NCBI GenBank assembly: GCA_023101725.1
Contig: JALJCO010010476.1
Span: forward strand, 310,001 to 374,000
DNA length: 64,000 nucleotides
Direction of reading: 5' to 3'
DNA from: Atherinomorus stipes
Taxonomy: Eukaryota; Chordata; Actinopteri; Atheriniformes; Atherinidae
The number at the start of each line of letters is the position of its first letter. Within the stretch, counting starts at the first letter, position 1. The position numbers and the translations under genes were made by a program. A model generated the notes under the pieces. The model searched no databases, had not been told where the DNA came from, and saw only the letters and a program-made list of their open reading frames with translations. Positions 25,301 to 39,833 of the stretch are shown piece after piece.

Positions 25301-28300
25301 AACAAAAATAAAATTTCCTACCAGCATCCTTTAACAAATCCAAAATACAGACTTCAGGCTTTGTCCTTTTAGAGGGACAGTCCAGAGCACTGTCCATGTG
25401 GGTGCCTTTGGCAATGTTTTCAGAGGCCAAACATTGCAGCTGCTGCTTTTCCAGTTAATAGTAGCATTACAAGTTTTTCAAAGTGCGATAATCACAGTTT
25501 TACAATAATTAAAATCTGAGAGAGGGTCACGTAATTCCATATTCATCATTTTCTGTCAAAACAAAACTGTTTGGTATCTCCATTGGCTAATTTGTTTATT
25601 ATGAAACCATTCATTAGTATTGGTTTTTAGATGGAAGAAATATTAATGTGTTAAGTCGTATGTTAGCTAAAGTTATTTGGTTGACACATCAGTGTGACTC
25701 TGTGAATTTAATATGTTGTCTGAGTTGAGGCTACTCGCTATAACTGTTGAATGATTAGTATTGAACATAGTGTGCAGTAGAGTCAGTGTCTTTTTCCAAA
25801 TTAGATTTACTGAATTTTATTTAATTTATTTTAATTTCTATCTCAGTATGTTATTTATTTCTTTGTTTTGACAACCCTAGAAATGAAAGCGAAATATTCA
25901 AAACCTGAAACTGTCTGATTTGTTTTTCAAATATCTAGTACTGTTCATCAGAAAATTGTACACAGCTGAGTACTTAACATTTACAAACTAAGTAAGTTTG
26001 TGTGCAACTTTTGTCGTAACTCTGATAATGTGCTGCTAGCATGCTGTGATTGGTGCTTTGTGCCACTTTGGAATATGGAACTTGAGAATCTTCACATTGT
26101 CACAAAAATTGCTCTTTGTAACAGATTGTTTACTATTTCTTGTTTTGTTTTGTTTTTTTTTACATGCTTGATTTACTTAAAAAGTCACATTTTGATCAAA
26201 ATGTGTATAAAAAGGAACTTCTCTCATATTGAACTTGGTGGGTTTTTGAGAATTTACAAGCTTGGTGATATCTTTTTTCCGCTTTGCAGCAGCTGTCCAC
26301 TTGATGACTTTGTGCTTCCTATAAAAATAAAATAAAGAATAAAAACTATTTTGCAACAACTGCAACCTGACTATAATGTTTCCCTCAGTGCTACTTGTGA
26401 ATGCTGCCCAGCCACTTACTTTTCTACTTCCTAGTTCCTACCAAAACACAGAAATGATCAGATGAACAACTCACAAGTTAGGTGTGTCCTGCTTTACTTG
26501 TAAACAGCACTCTTTCTGTGCCAGCTGTAGCCTCGTCTCTGTACCCAGCCACTGTTTCTGTTTTTGAAAGTTAGGTAAAATTCAAGTGTGATTACTACGA
26601 AATTCTTTCCCTTCATTTGTATTCTACCTGTAGCTCATTTCATGTCTAATTTTGAGATGTTTATTCTAGACGACACTGTTCCTTAATCATTAGCTTATTG
26701 TTCAGTAAAAGCAATGTTTCCCCTTTATACTAAATGGGGGTGTGTAGGTGGAAGAGAGTCGCTTTCCGGAGGGTTGTGGGATATTCGGCTTCCCCGCTTG
26801 CCCCGTGTCCTGGGGCCTGCCCGTTGCCTCCGGTTGGGGGGGTGGGTGAGGGTGTGTGGTGGGGGGTGGGGTATTAGTACAGTCCATTTGAATAGAGCCA
26901 AATTAGAGCCAATATGCTAAATAGAGCCAAATCAGCATGCTTGTAATTTAATCAGTTATATGTATTATACACTTTTTGGCGTTTTATTCCAGAATCATCA
27001 TGACTGTACCCGGATAAGGACTAATGCTGACCAAGCTGGGTTATTATTGGTGACCCATTGTTGGGTTCACCATCTAATCAGGCATTGGCGCATGATTGTG
27101 TCTACTAAAGTCCAATCTGCTTTTTTATCAACATTTCACATGTTCTATCCAGAATCAGAATGTCATTTACTCCTAACCCGTTTTAGCATGAAGGAATGTT
27201 TTTGTATTTGGCCATCAGACATTTTAATTCAGATATGGTGCAACTATAGTAAAAACAGATATCTCTCTTTGGGATAAGTTGATTTTTGTTATCTCCGCCA
27301 AGGAGGTAATGTTTTTGGTAGCGTTGGTCTGTCCGTCCGTCTGTCAGCAACTTCATGGAAAAAGTACTAAACAGATTGACCTGAAATTTTCACCGGCCAT
27401 GGGCACACAGCCCAAGGACAAACCCATTAAATTTTGGTGGTGATCCGGATCACCTTCTAGATCCAGGAAGGTTTTGGAGGATTCTTTATCATTGTGAGAG
27501 GCCATGTTGGAAAGGCTGTTGATGAGGTGTGAGTGCCCCTTGTGGCAGAAGTGTGCAGCTGCACATGAAGTCAGGAAGCAGAAATTCAACTTATGAGCAG
27601 CAGTGAGCACAAGGGGAGAAGACTGTTGGAAAGACTTCTAGTTTATACTATGATCCAGAACACACAAAAATAAGGGAGTCGAGCTGCTTGGCAGAGGTCT
27701 GCACTCCCTGAGTGCTTTTCTAGTATTTCAAAAGTGATATATTTCATAACCATAAGATAATAATAATTATTATAATGAAAAGAAGGTAGAAAATTTGGGG
27801 ATTGGTAGCGGAGAAAAGGAAAAGAAGGATTATGTTCTTAGGATATAATTAAGAATTACTTATAAATCAAAAAAAAAAATATTTAAAATAACTTAATCCT
27901 AAAAATAAGGTATTTAAGTAGCGTTTTTTTAAATACACTGCTGCTTCAAAAAATATACGTTATAACATAATATATTTTCTCAAATATCATTGAAATATTT
28001 CTATGGAGTAATTAATAAAAGGGGCTAAGTTGGATCGCGGGTTATTGATGGAAACTAGAAAAATAAGTTTGTTGTCAATTGCGCGATTTCCCGAAATGAA
28101 AAAAGAGTACGGGAGAAATTTATTTTTGAGGGCTGAAGTTAATAACGGGGTAGTAAGTTTTTTCTTTTTATTCTCCCCCTTAAAAACGGAATCATATTTT
28201 AAAACTATTCCAACTCTTCCATTGCAGGTGTTGAAGTAAAAAATACAATAAACTAATTGCCTGAAGCTTGACACCCTTTCAGGTGCATAGTAATTACTAC

Positions 28301-31300
28301 TCTGAAGCTGTTTCTGTTGATATTTTTTATCAATCCAGATTTTCAGCACCTTCTCCAATGAAGATTATGATCGGCGCAATGATGATGTTGACCCAGTTGC
28401 AGCATCAGCAGAGTATGAACTGGAGAAGAGAGTGGAGAAGATGGATGTGTTTCCTGTAGAGATTGAAAAAGGTGGGTTTAATAGTACATAGAAGAAATTA
28501 GGCAACCAATCGGAACATTTTGGATTTATCTATTTATGTATTTATTGGCGGTACAAAATCCAGTGCTGACACCCCCCCCCAACAAACACACACACACCTG
28601 CATATTTTAACATCACACACTTTAGATTTTTTTAGTATTATTATTAGTAGTAGTATTATTATGAAAACAAATAAACATCAAGCTTGGTGTTACTGTAAAA
28701 TACACCAAAATTAAACAATTTAAAGTTCAGTTTAGTTAGTGTGTTCTTCCTTCTCACTCTTTAAAATCTGTATAATTTCTCTGTCACCAGGGGATAATGG
28801 GCTTGGCATCAGTATCATAGGAATGGGAGTGGGAGCTGACCAGGGTCTGGAAAAGCTTGGTATTTTTGTGAAAACTATAACGGAGCAAGGAGCAGCTGAG
28901 AAAGATGGACGGTGAGTGCTGTGAGCCCTCTGCTTGCATTATCATAAACTTCTGTCACTGAACAGTCTTTTAATGTTTTTGTTGAATCTGAAACGGGAAA
29001 CACTCGCACAGGTCTTACAGTTGGTTGTGATATTGTACATAAGGAATTCCCTATCCACCAGGAGACTTGCATTACACAAACAACCCAATTTATTTATAAT
29101 CTCAGAAGAAAGCTAGAAAGAAGTTTTTTACCGCCTTTTTGCCAGCTGCATTGAAGCACTTTGTTTTATCTTTTCTGCTGAAGGAGGGTGATCATCTCCC
29201 CAGAATAAATCCTTTGAAAATCACCCACATACTCATTATCTACTGCCTTTCCAGGATACAGGTGAATGACCAGATAGTGGAGGTGGATGGTATCAGTCTG
29301 GTGGGAGTCACCCAACTCTTTGCTGCAACAGTTCTGAAGAACACCAAAGGCATTGTGAGGTCAGTTCAGTCCCTCCTGAACCAATGGAGGGAGTGAGGGA
29401 GCCATCATTGAAAAGATCTTGCAAACAAGTGTGCTGTTGTAATCTTACAAACGTGTCATAAGACAGGTGGTTGAGTTATTTTTATATCCTTACCTCTGAT
29501 ATATTCTTATCATGAGGAGAGATTAGGTGTGTTTTTTCTGTTTGATTTTATGCCGAAGAGGCTACGTAATGAGTAATCGTAAGACCTACATGTTACAAGG
29601 TTAGGTGAAATGCATGTCAATGGGCCACAGAGTCTGATATTTCAAAGCAGTATGTACAATATTGCAATAATACGGTTTGCTAACTAATTCAAAACAGATT
29701 CCTGATTGGTCGGGAGAAGCCTGGAACTCAGAGTGAAGTAGCCCGTCTTATAAGTGAGACATTAGAGCAGGAAAAGAACCAACAGCAGCAACAACACCTG
29801 GATGACCCATACGAACACTCTACAGAGGAGGTGAGTCATCTGCTCTTGTAGGCCTCAGAGTAGGTCATTTCTCATAGAAAAAGTGTAAATGTCATATAAC
29901 GTAAAATCTTTTAAAAGAACGGGGGGGGGGGGGGGGGGGTTTGAAAGCAATACTGCTACAAAAGAAGGTTTTTGCAAGTCTTAGATATATAATTTAGAGA
30001 ATGTTGATATGGCATGAACACAGCATTAGCCCCTTTACCCCCTCCCATTCCAATCGCTCTCAACTAGAGCAGGAAATTAGCAGCTGGCTATGAGTAAGCC
30101 ATGTGTCACCACTGTGCTGTGCTGGAAAAAGTTCATTCAGATACCGTCTGTCTGCCAGACTTGTAAAATGTTTGCTGAAGCTTGCTGAAGTTCAAGCCAC
30201 CGCAAGACTCTGCTCTGGCAATGTAGCCTGTGCAAAGAATAGATAAGATTTTAAGTGGAGTTGACAAATTAAGAGGCACAATTATCAGTAAGGAAACGGA
30301 CCTATATATTAATTGGTCTCTGGTTATGCAAAATGTTTTAATAGTCTTTCCTGAGAATGATGCTCATATTTATTGCATTTTATTCTATAAACGTACATTA
30401 TGTAGCCAATCTCAGTGGTGTAAGACTTATTTATTGCAATTTTCCCTCCAGACTAGGACTGCCAGTAGGAATGTTAACACAGTGGTGAACATGTTTCTTA
30501 GCATGAGGGGTGTGTTGGTTTTGGTAATATGTGATACCATATAACATATTTCAGGAGGAGCGCTATGACGAGGAGGACAGAGTTGAAGAAAGGATACTGG
30601 GATCCAATTTCTCTCCAGGTCGGAATGTCGAGGTGTTTGAGCTGCCTGACTCAGAAGCTTTGTTCATGCCAACTAACATGAATAGCTCTCAGATGGCCTT
30701 CAAGTTTAAAGAGGTACCACCATATTGTTAGTTACTTGTTTATTATCCATGTTTCAATACTTGGTTCATATAATTATTTCAATCGATGTAACAAAATAGT
30801 TTTATTGTTTCCAACAGCTGCAGCTCAAACACAGCATTGCCATAGCTGAAATAAATCAACTAAAGGAAAAGGTATGACTTCTTATTTTTGTGTATTTTTC
30901 TTACCTAAAGAACAAAAATAAATAAAACTTTGGAGGTTTGAAATGTGTTTTCTAGGCATTTCTAATGGGTTAGGAAAACAAGCTTCCACTCAATAAACAA
31001 GAGGTGTGAGCTAGATTTAAAGTTAGCATTTATTCCCATACATAACAGACTGATAGTCAGCAGCTCATCAGCTAAGCAAATTCATTTCATCAAACCAGAG
31101 TAACATGTCACCATCTCTGTGCAGCTGAGGGAATCGGAGGACAAATCGTTGTGGGAAGCCAGGGAATCTGCACTGGAGCAAAAAATTGAGGATAGCAACG
31201 ACAAGATCTCAAAGTTGGAGAATTTCTGGTTGGAAGCCCAGGCTGTGTGTAAGACTGCAAATGAACAATTATCCGAGTCTCAGGCTCAGTATGAGAACTT

Positions 31301-34300
31301 AGACAAGAAGTACAACAAGGCCAAGAAACTGCTCAAGGAGTACCAGCAAAAGTGAGTTCTGTTCAAGGGAAACGTTCTTTGATTTTAGTGTGTTGTTTAT
31401 AGAACACAAGAAAAAAACAGCATGGATTAAAAAAAAGAACAATTTCATTAAAGGCACTTTACCTGATTTTGCACATTTTCGAACCATGAGCGAGGTGAAC
31501 AGTGTAGTTTGAACTGTAAGCCCCGCCCCTTACTGTTAGTCTCAGTGAGGAAATGCTCCTACTCATGCATGAAATACACATCTCATGCTCGTGCATAAGC
31601 AAAGTCTCCAGAGGAAAATCGCATCTTCCAGTGAATTTCCTGTTTTGGTTGCATAAATGGCTGCAAATCAGCTAAATGACATTTTCTGTCACTTAATTCA
31701 TAAACTGGTAGCTTACAGTAACTACAGTTATGTACACAGATGCACAATTATGATGTATTATGATGTTATAGGCAACATTACAACATGACAACCTAAAAAA
31801 GTATCTAACCAACCACTCAGAGTGGAAGTGATGGTTGCGTTATGGTGTAAATATTATTTATTATTTACGGAGGAGGACGCTGTCAGACCAGCAGAGGTAC
31901 TGTAGCGCCAGCAACCGAGGACATATAAAATGTTTCTAAGAAGAAGTGATTTAAAAGATACCCGTCTAGTCGGATTACAGCCAGTTTCCAGTCCAGTCTG
32001 TCCGAGGCCGTCCAGCTGCTCTCTACCTTCAGTACAATCTACCGAGATTTACACAAACTTTATTCCTTCTTTGGTCTCTCCTGCGTTTTAAGTCTCTTCT
32101 CCTCCTCAGTTTTGATGCTTTCAGGTCGTTTTGCTGTATGAACAGTGAAAGCCAGCACGACTTCCTTCTCCCTTCGGTGGAAGTCATGTGGTTCTGTATA
32201 CAAAAGCTGCCGTGCACGCGCTGGAGGAGGGCGCTACTCGTTAGGAAACGCTGTTAGTGGCTGATTGGAAACCGGAACTTCTGTAGGATGAATCCCATTG
32301 GCTTAGAAGAGCGTCACGACAGTGTTAGAAATCTAAACTAAAAAGGCCTGGATTCATGCATGTGCGCAATCAATGAGTGATTCACTTTAACACATATTAT
32401 AATGTGAAGAAGGCATTTTTCTTAGAGAGAGAATAAAATCAGATACAGGGCCTTTAAGAAAAGAAAAAATTGTTATAGTGTATTATGTTCAACAATACAA
32501 TATTTTACCTTCCAAATGGTTAAAATTGTGATTTTATTTTTTTTTTTTTTTTAAGGGGGCATGTAGACTGTAAAAAAAAAAATCACATGGCTTAGTGATA
32601 AAACTTTGTTTCCAAATTTAAAAATCAGATGAGAACCTAATTTTCTTGTTTCCTTCCCAGAGAAATAGACTTTGTGAAGAAGGAGGAGGAACTGAAAAAA
32701 ATTCTAGATGAAAAAGACAAGTGGTACAAGGAGCAGCTGGAGAGCTTGCAGAACAAGGTAAGATATCAGGTCAGGAAATAAATGCTTATACATCTGCAGT
32801 CTCACTCAAGACACTGAAATAAGCCTTAGTGTGATGACTTCTTTTTTTTTTTTCTTTCTTTTTTGTCCACAGATAGCTGCTCTGGAGTCTGGAGGGGCTC
32901 CAGTTGTGGAATTTCAGAGTGGTCAGGACTCTGCTACAGAAGAGGGACTTAGCAGCCAGGACTCAGTGACCAACACACAATCTGTTGACTCTCTGCTAGG
33001 TACAGGGGGTCATAACATTGAAATTAAAAATTGCCCTCAGTGAAGTTTTTAGTCTTCTTTATTTGACTGTGTATCATGAGGGAAACAGTCAATATCATGG
33101 CTGAACATTTCCAGTTTGCAACAGTAGTGTACCAAAGCATCATAATCACATATTCAGGCTCAATCATCCCAGGATATAAGTTTAGTTTTGGCTTTGGGCA
33201 CGCCCTAGACCAACTAGCTGGTTGACTTCACCTTTCTAGCTGGACTTGGAAAAATGACTAGTAAGTAAGGTGTTGCTCACCAATTATGAGATTTAAAACT
33301 TGGCAATAAAACATCAGCATCAGTCCTGTAGAGAACAAGAAACCAGTGTAGGAAGGTAGTACAGTTAGTAGTACATGTCTATCCTTCCTGGATGCAACAC
33401 CTGCATGATGAACTTGCTGCTATTATTGCATGGATGAATTTTCAGTAATCGCATACAGTTATGCTTATCTAAAATGCTATTTTTCCATCTCTAAATCTTT
33501 ATGATGGGGTATGCCTTCACTGTTGGTGTAAACCTGAAAGAAGCTACACATAATAACTGAGCAAATCTGTTGATTAAATTTAAAAACACTAGAGAAATAA
33601 ACGGGGCCAGGATAACCACGCAAATTTGGGGTGTCCAAATATTATGATCTTAGTTTGGGTTCATCCAGGGTTCAGTATCTTGGAATTCAGTGAACCTAAA
33701 GTATTTGGATACAGGTTTAAGAACTATAGACATATGCAGAACAGTAACAAAGAGACATTTATGTTTGTAGAAAACAACAGGGTGCATAGTTAAAACTGTT
33801 AGCCATTATTCAGGAGTTAAGACTGGCTTTCCCACAGGTTTCCCACTAATATGAGGTTGGTGGTTTAGTCCTTTGCTGCTAAACATATTAAAATATGAGG
33901 TCCAAGTTGTCCATGATTGTTTGCACCTAACATTGCAACTACTGTTTGTGTGCTTGGTACAAACTTACTGTGAATAAACTTATTGTAAACCACTTTGGTA
34001 AACCTAGCTATGGTTAAAAAGGGCTACATAAGTCAAAAGTATTTACAGCGGCAACTTGGCAATCACAAGTTTCATACATAAAAACTTTTAATGCTATAAT
34101 AGTATAGTAACTTTCTTTTTTTAAAGTGCTGATGCCGTACAAAAGATTTGAAAGAAGAGAAGGAGGTCACTAACCGACGTGATTTTCTCAAATAAACCCT
34201 GGGCAATTTTAGGAGGTTGTGTGGACTGTTGAGGTTGGACTTTTTTCACATTTGCTGTCTGCTGATGCACCTCATAGCGGGGGATTCTGTGCTGAGGGGT

Positions 34301-34576
34301 CTGTCTAAAAAAGGAGGATGGGTAATGCAAAAGGATCACAGTGGAAATCAGTGTTTTGTTTACAGCTTTTAAGAGTCAAATCAACTTTTCTTCACAAGAA
34401 ACGCTAAAAACAAGCTGAAAAATGGGCAGACTTTACACAATATATGGCATGACTTCATAATGAGTGAAAATCAAAGCTGTAGTTCCTGGACATGACCTTG
34501 AAAACAGCCCTGCACTGAAGTCAGACTCTTCACTGTGAGTTTCTGTACAACAATGACTACAGATATTTTGTCATAA

Positions 34577-34642
<66 letters not shown>

Positions 34643-37600
34643 TATATATACAGTATATATATATAAACCCCCTTACAGGCTCAAAAGTATAATAGTTATA
34701 TTAATATGTGGCCGTTTAAATAACACAAATGGAGAGCTTTTCCCCTTTCCAGAAATTATATCTATTTTAGCGCTGCAACTTGTGTAAAAAATCATTGGAA
34801 ACTACTTTTTATGATATGGCATTGAAATCTTATATAACACTATTGTGTGTATCAACAGTTTTTAATGTAATGGGTAATAAATGTCTAGATATGTGCTTTC
34901 AACAATGTCAAATAAGCTTTGAAAAATTGCATACTGTGAAAATTTCAGTCCAGAACAGTCGGCATTTTGTAATTGAAAATGAATAGAAACTCTGATTTCT
35001 GCCCTTGGTAAGACCCCAGAGCTGTTTTGCTTTTGTATTTCATGTGTGATTTTGCTCTCTGCTTTGGGAAGCAGAGATTGCAGTCTTGAATAGCTGTAAA
35101 AGGTTTTCACATGCATAATCGGTCCCAAGACTTGTAGTTTCAAATGAAAGTAAAAATATACGTGTGACATCATCATTTCGTTATATTGTAGTAGAGCAAG
35201 ACTGGAGTGAGTTGGTACCCGAAACAACGCGCTTGGACACCAGCGCCCACAGAGCAAAAGGCCAGCTGGCTCAGAAGGCCAAACGTCAGCCTCCATCCCG
35301 GAACAAACTGAAGGAGAGCCTTGTTGTGACTTCAAGTCACTCACAGGTATGTCAAGAGCAGATACTTCATTTGCTGCACCCAAAAGAAAAAATATCCAGA
35401 TTCCTTCTACATTTACACTCAAACTGCCTACACTACAACAAAATGTATGAACAAATACATGAAAAGACTTTAAGATTTCTAAATAAATGCATTATTTTGA
35501 CAACACTGCCACACGGTAACTTGGCAGATTATAAGTAAATCCGTTATTATTAAAGTAGAATAATATGCAGTGAATGTAATGTTTTGCCTTTTTTCCACAT
35601 TTAACAAATCTGTACAGAAACCATGTTTGCAGGTATGACCCACATCGCTGCAGAGACCATATGCAGAATTGTTTAACCATTCCAACAGTTTTTAAAACAC
35701 GACACAAAACATCCTTATATATTTTTTTCTTTTTTAGCACAATAACAGCATGTTATTATAACACTGAAAACAGCCAATCAGACCTCAAGCAGAGCTCGTT
35801 GTTACATAAATAGCTTTTATCCCTTCTTCCTTGTATTGTCCTTGTAAATAATTAGCTTGGTCCCAACAGGAAACTGAAGAGGAGGATGAGCAGGAGGAGC
35901 AGGAATCTGTCAGGAGGCGGAGGTCTATCCAGGAGAGCATGTCCCTCCCAGTTAACACTTGCTATCCAGAGAATGAACAGAAAGATGACCCAGGGGAGGC
36001 TAGAGACACTTCCAGGACTAAGGCAGAGCTCTCCAGCAGCCCGTCTTTGTCACCATCACAAGGAGAAAGTGTTGAAAGCAGTGGCAGTCCTTCTTTGTCC
36101 TCTCCAAAACACAGTTCCTCTCCACATTCTCCCCCTGGTTTCATGCGCAATGTCAAGAAGAGGGAGTCTAAAGGCAAGGGAAAAGAGCTCAAAGGTACTG
36201 AAGAGCCACATATGATATCTGGTGTAGAAAAGCTCTCATTACAGAGACTGATAATTACCCTTTCATTGCAGAAGAGTTAAGTGAAGCTTCTTCAGCTGGA
36301 AAATCTAAAAGACGATTCCCAGACTTTGGGTAATTATCCAAGCTAATCACAGATTAATAGTTTCAAAATTTTCATTCTTTTTGTCAATAACTGAATATTA
36401 TTGATGATCAAAACAGGGGCCTCCGGAAGTCGGGAGGAAAAGGCAAAAAACATGACAAGGAGGCGATGAGAGCGTCCTTAGACAGCAGGTATTTCAATGC
36501 TTATGCTACAGGATTTAAGTTGCCCCAAGTTTTGTGCTGTAAATATTACTTGTAGCACTGTGGTAACTGGTAACACATGTAACTGGAAAGCAATATTAGA
36601 GTTTTACTGGAAACCATCATTGCCACAACTATGAGGTGAACCGAAATGGTATCTTTCATCACTTTTTATGCCAGATCCTGAACTAGTCTGTTACTACAAC
36701 TGTACTGTCTTACTTTTCTAATGGCTAGGGGGTCTGCTGAGTTACTAGAGGAATCTGGAGGGAACCTGTCTCCTGCAGACTCAATGACCTCCATCCCCAC
36801 CTGTATGTCCTTCTCCTGGTTACGAGACAAAGAGAAGGATAGAGACAGGGAGCCCTCCTCTTCCAGCAGTAGCCTGCCATACGCTGCAAATGAGACCGGC
36901 AGTGAACAGAGCCAAGATCGCAAAAATAAGGTATGAAAGCTGCTGTAATTTGTTTCCTTGTTTTTTAAATCTTTGGTGTATTTCATTAGAGGTCAGTCAA
37001 AATAAGATGAGCTTCTTTAGATTTTTACATGATACAAATTTGCTAAAAGAAACAACACCAGTGGGTTATTGACTGGATCGTGATAGTTTGCTCAGCTCTT
37101 AAAATTTTGGCAGAAATAAATTTGAGTCTGCCTATCCTGAACTTTTAGAATGGAGTTGTTTAATTGTTAGGGGGAAATTAAAAACAACTGGTAGCCTCGA
37201 CTAATGTAATATTGCCACATTGTTTGGATTACTGTGCGTGTGTGTATGTGTGTGTGTGAATGCATCCATGTGAAGGAGCTGTCTGAACCCTGCCAACAGA
37301 TAAGAGAACAGCAACTGTGTGACCAGAAATGTCACCAGAATTTTGCTACTTTTTTGGTACATTCAACACCAAAAAAAATGCAAACTTCAGGCAAAGCTCT
37401 TCTAGTTCACAAGTTCTCCTGGTTTATCTCCCATCTATCCTTCTTCTAGCAATGAATGTAGCCTTTTAAACTGTTCTTCACAGCAAACAATGTCACAGGA
37501 TTTACTTCCTTCTGAAGCTCTACAATAATGGTTAAAGCTGAGCAAATATTGTAGCGAGTTTTTAAAATTGTTTTACCACCACGGACTACAAACTTGTAAA

Positions 37601-39802
37601 CAGATTCCTCATCTTGTGACCTCCTGTTTATTTTAACATGCCATTGCATTAAAGAGCTCTGAGCATGCATTAGAAAATGAAGATAGGCTCTGAACTGAGA
37701 CTGTGAGGAGCTCCTTTTTTTTTTATCAAGAAAGAAAATTAAATGTGGAGGAAAACTGACATGACTATTGGAAGACCAAGAATACTCCATCTCATTAATA
37801 CCAATTTATAGCACGTGTGGAATGCCAGTTCAGTGTTCAAGAGAGCCGATCTGTAGCCGTGTGGCCAAGTTTGCAAGAAGTGATACAGCAAAAGCACCCA
37901 ATGACAAGCCTGTCTTTCATGCAGGTTTTCATGGGTTGCTGTCCCACAATACTGAACTTAGAACCATGGATTATCAAGAAATGACTTCAGTCATTTTGCT
38001 GTGTGATTTATTTTCAGTGCTTTACTACCTGATGAATTTTTCTGCACCGTGTCTCTTTTAAACAGACAAATCTCTCCTGGTCTTCTTTATTCAGTCGCTC
38101 ATTAGATTTGGTACAGTATACACATTTTTGTTCTGCCTTTGATCGTAGATGACACACTAGAGCATTACTAACAATCCTTGCTCTGGATTTGTAATTTCTC
38201 ACCTTCGTCTATGAATAAGCCACTTTTTTTTTTTTAAATGGGTATGTGGTAGTGTTTTAGGATCCAATTACGATATGCCTCCTTTTTGTCTTTTAGACAT
38301 CGAGAAAACCTGCAGACTTTTTTTTTTTTTAAACAGATGTTAACATGTTTTTGATGGCTAATTGGAACATGTGGTCAAAGTTTTGTATTTACGTCTAACA
38401 CTGCTGTTTTCTAACCAACTTTGTGCGTGCTGCCTGTTCATCAAGTGAGTCTTCCATTATATTAGAATCAAATTGCACTAAGATTAAGCAATAACTTACT
38501 GGTCTGCTTTTGTCATTTTTACTTGAAGATATTACAAGTAAGATAATATAAGCTTTCAATGGAAAAAGTTCATGTTGCATCTACTTAGATGAAAACATTA
38601 CCCCATACCTGAATTTGTGATTGTGCTCTTTCATTAGAATTACCACTGTTAGCTTCTGTTGTCCAGAAGGCAATGATGTAGTTTTTGGTGATGGATTGGT
38701 CTTATTTTTTACCAGCTTGAACGTAGTTCCGCACAGTAGCCTAGATGATCTTCCTCCTTCTTTCCACCTGTTGAAAATGAAAATTATTGCTCATAATCAA
38801 TAATCTGGACTGCTTCCAAATTAATTAGATTGTTAGCATAATTCTAGTACTGATGGAAACGTACTGATCTTAACCCTCATACTGCCATATTTGTCTGCTT
38901 CTCATAGTAGAAAAGAAAAACTGTTGTTTGGTGATGTGTTGCTTTAGTAAATGCGTTCCTTGTTTCCACTTGTTCCAGAGTTTTTCAGTCATAGATGATT
39001 CTTACCCTGCCAGTCCCAGTTCAGAGATCTCTGGGTTAGTTGCTGAACCCAATCTGTCTGGGCGCTCACACACTTTAATCTTCTCTTCCTGTGAGGTGAG
39101 TGCTCTCCTTGTTGCACAGTCACAAAAGCTGTGTGGGACGCCTTGATGCAACTGAAAGGGGACATTCTCAAGCATGCTCTTTGAGCCTCCCCCTTTCATA
39201 GCAGAGATTAAGTCATGAATGGAGAGAGAATATAAGAGAGCAGCATGTCTCTGTGTTAAAGCATTTTGTTTTGTCTTCCGTAGTCTTGTTGCTTAGCTTT
39301 TTTTTGTCAGTTGTGATGTTTATGTGAAGTTTTGCCTCTACCTGCTGGGTGAATCTACCTTCTGTTTTTTCTATAACATTAGTCAATTTTTGTATGCGTC
39401 AACATGTATACATTGACATGCCATCACTTTATTGGTGTTTTTATTTGCTGTTACTGCACGTTTGTTTTCTCTGTGCCAGCGTGGGGAATGTGTAGCAGCA
39501 GAAATTGTACTACTTGTCCTTTGTATGGCATAGTTTGCGTTACTGCTTTGCTTAGGCTTGGCCAACTTCAATGGCTTAAAAAGTGTTTCCATCTTGATAT
39601 AAAGTAAAATTTCTACTCAAAGTATTTAACATAAAAGTAGTTTTAAAACACTCAACCTGTGTCATGCTGCCTTTCACCTGTCTGTATATTGTTAGCACTG
39701 ATCAACACTGATGCACAGTTGTAGCATCACATGGCCGCTCAACATTTGGAGGCATCAACTCTGAAACTTTGGACCAATCTTTGGAATCATGTTGATTTAT
39801 AT

Positions 39803-39833
<31 letters not shown>

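Larger units (their letters stand above)
6251..28338 (+). other. 22-kb first coding intron of the neurabin gene (repeat-rich)
   Basis: The GTAAGT donor at 6251 pairs with the CCAG acceptor ending at 28338. No neurabin exon was recognised inside, so alternative small exons cannot be excluded. The intron contains the BEL/Pao element, hAT-type MITEs (6708, 9291, 19215), other palindromic repeats (10364, 11219, 23640), a GC-rich block (26735) and a dispersed repeat (27284). The remaining parts, including 6910-9180, 19720-23640 and 23770-26730, show only AT-rich sequence with homopolymer tracts. Confidence 0.75.

Noticed and set aside
34581..34636. A regulatory array or CRISPR-like repeat
   Set aside because: It is a simple (AT)n microsatellite. 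No spaced repeats typical of CRISPR occur anywhere in the window.
34862..35422. 186-codon open frame on the - strand
   Set aside because: It overlaps a real neurabin exon on the other strand, has no recognisable motif and no plausible splice or promoter context.
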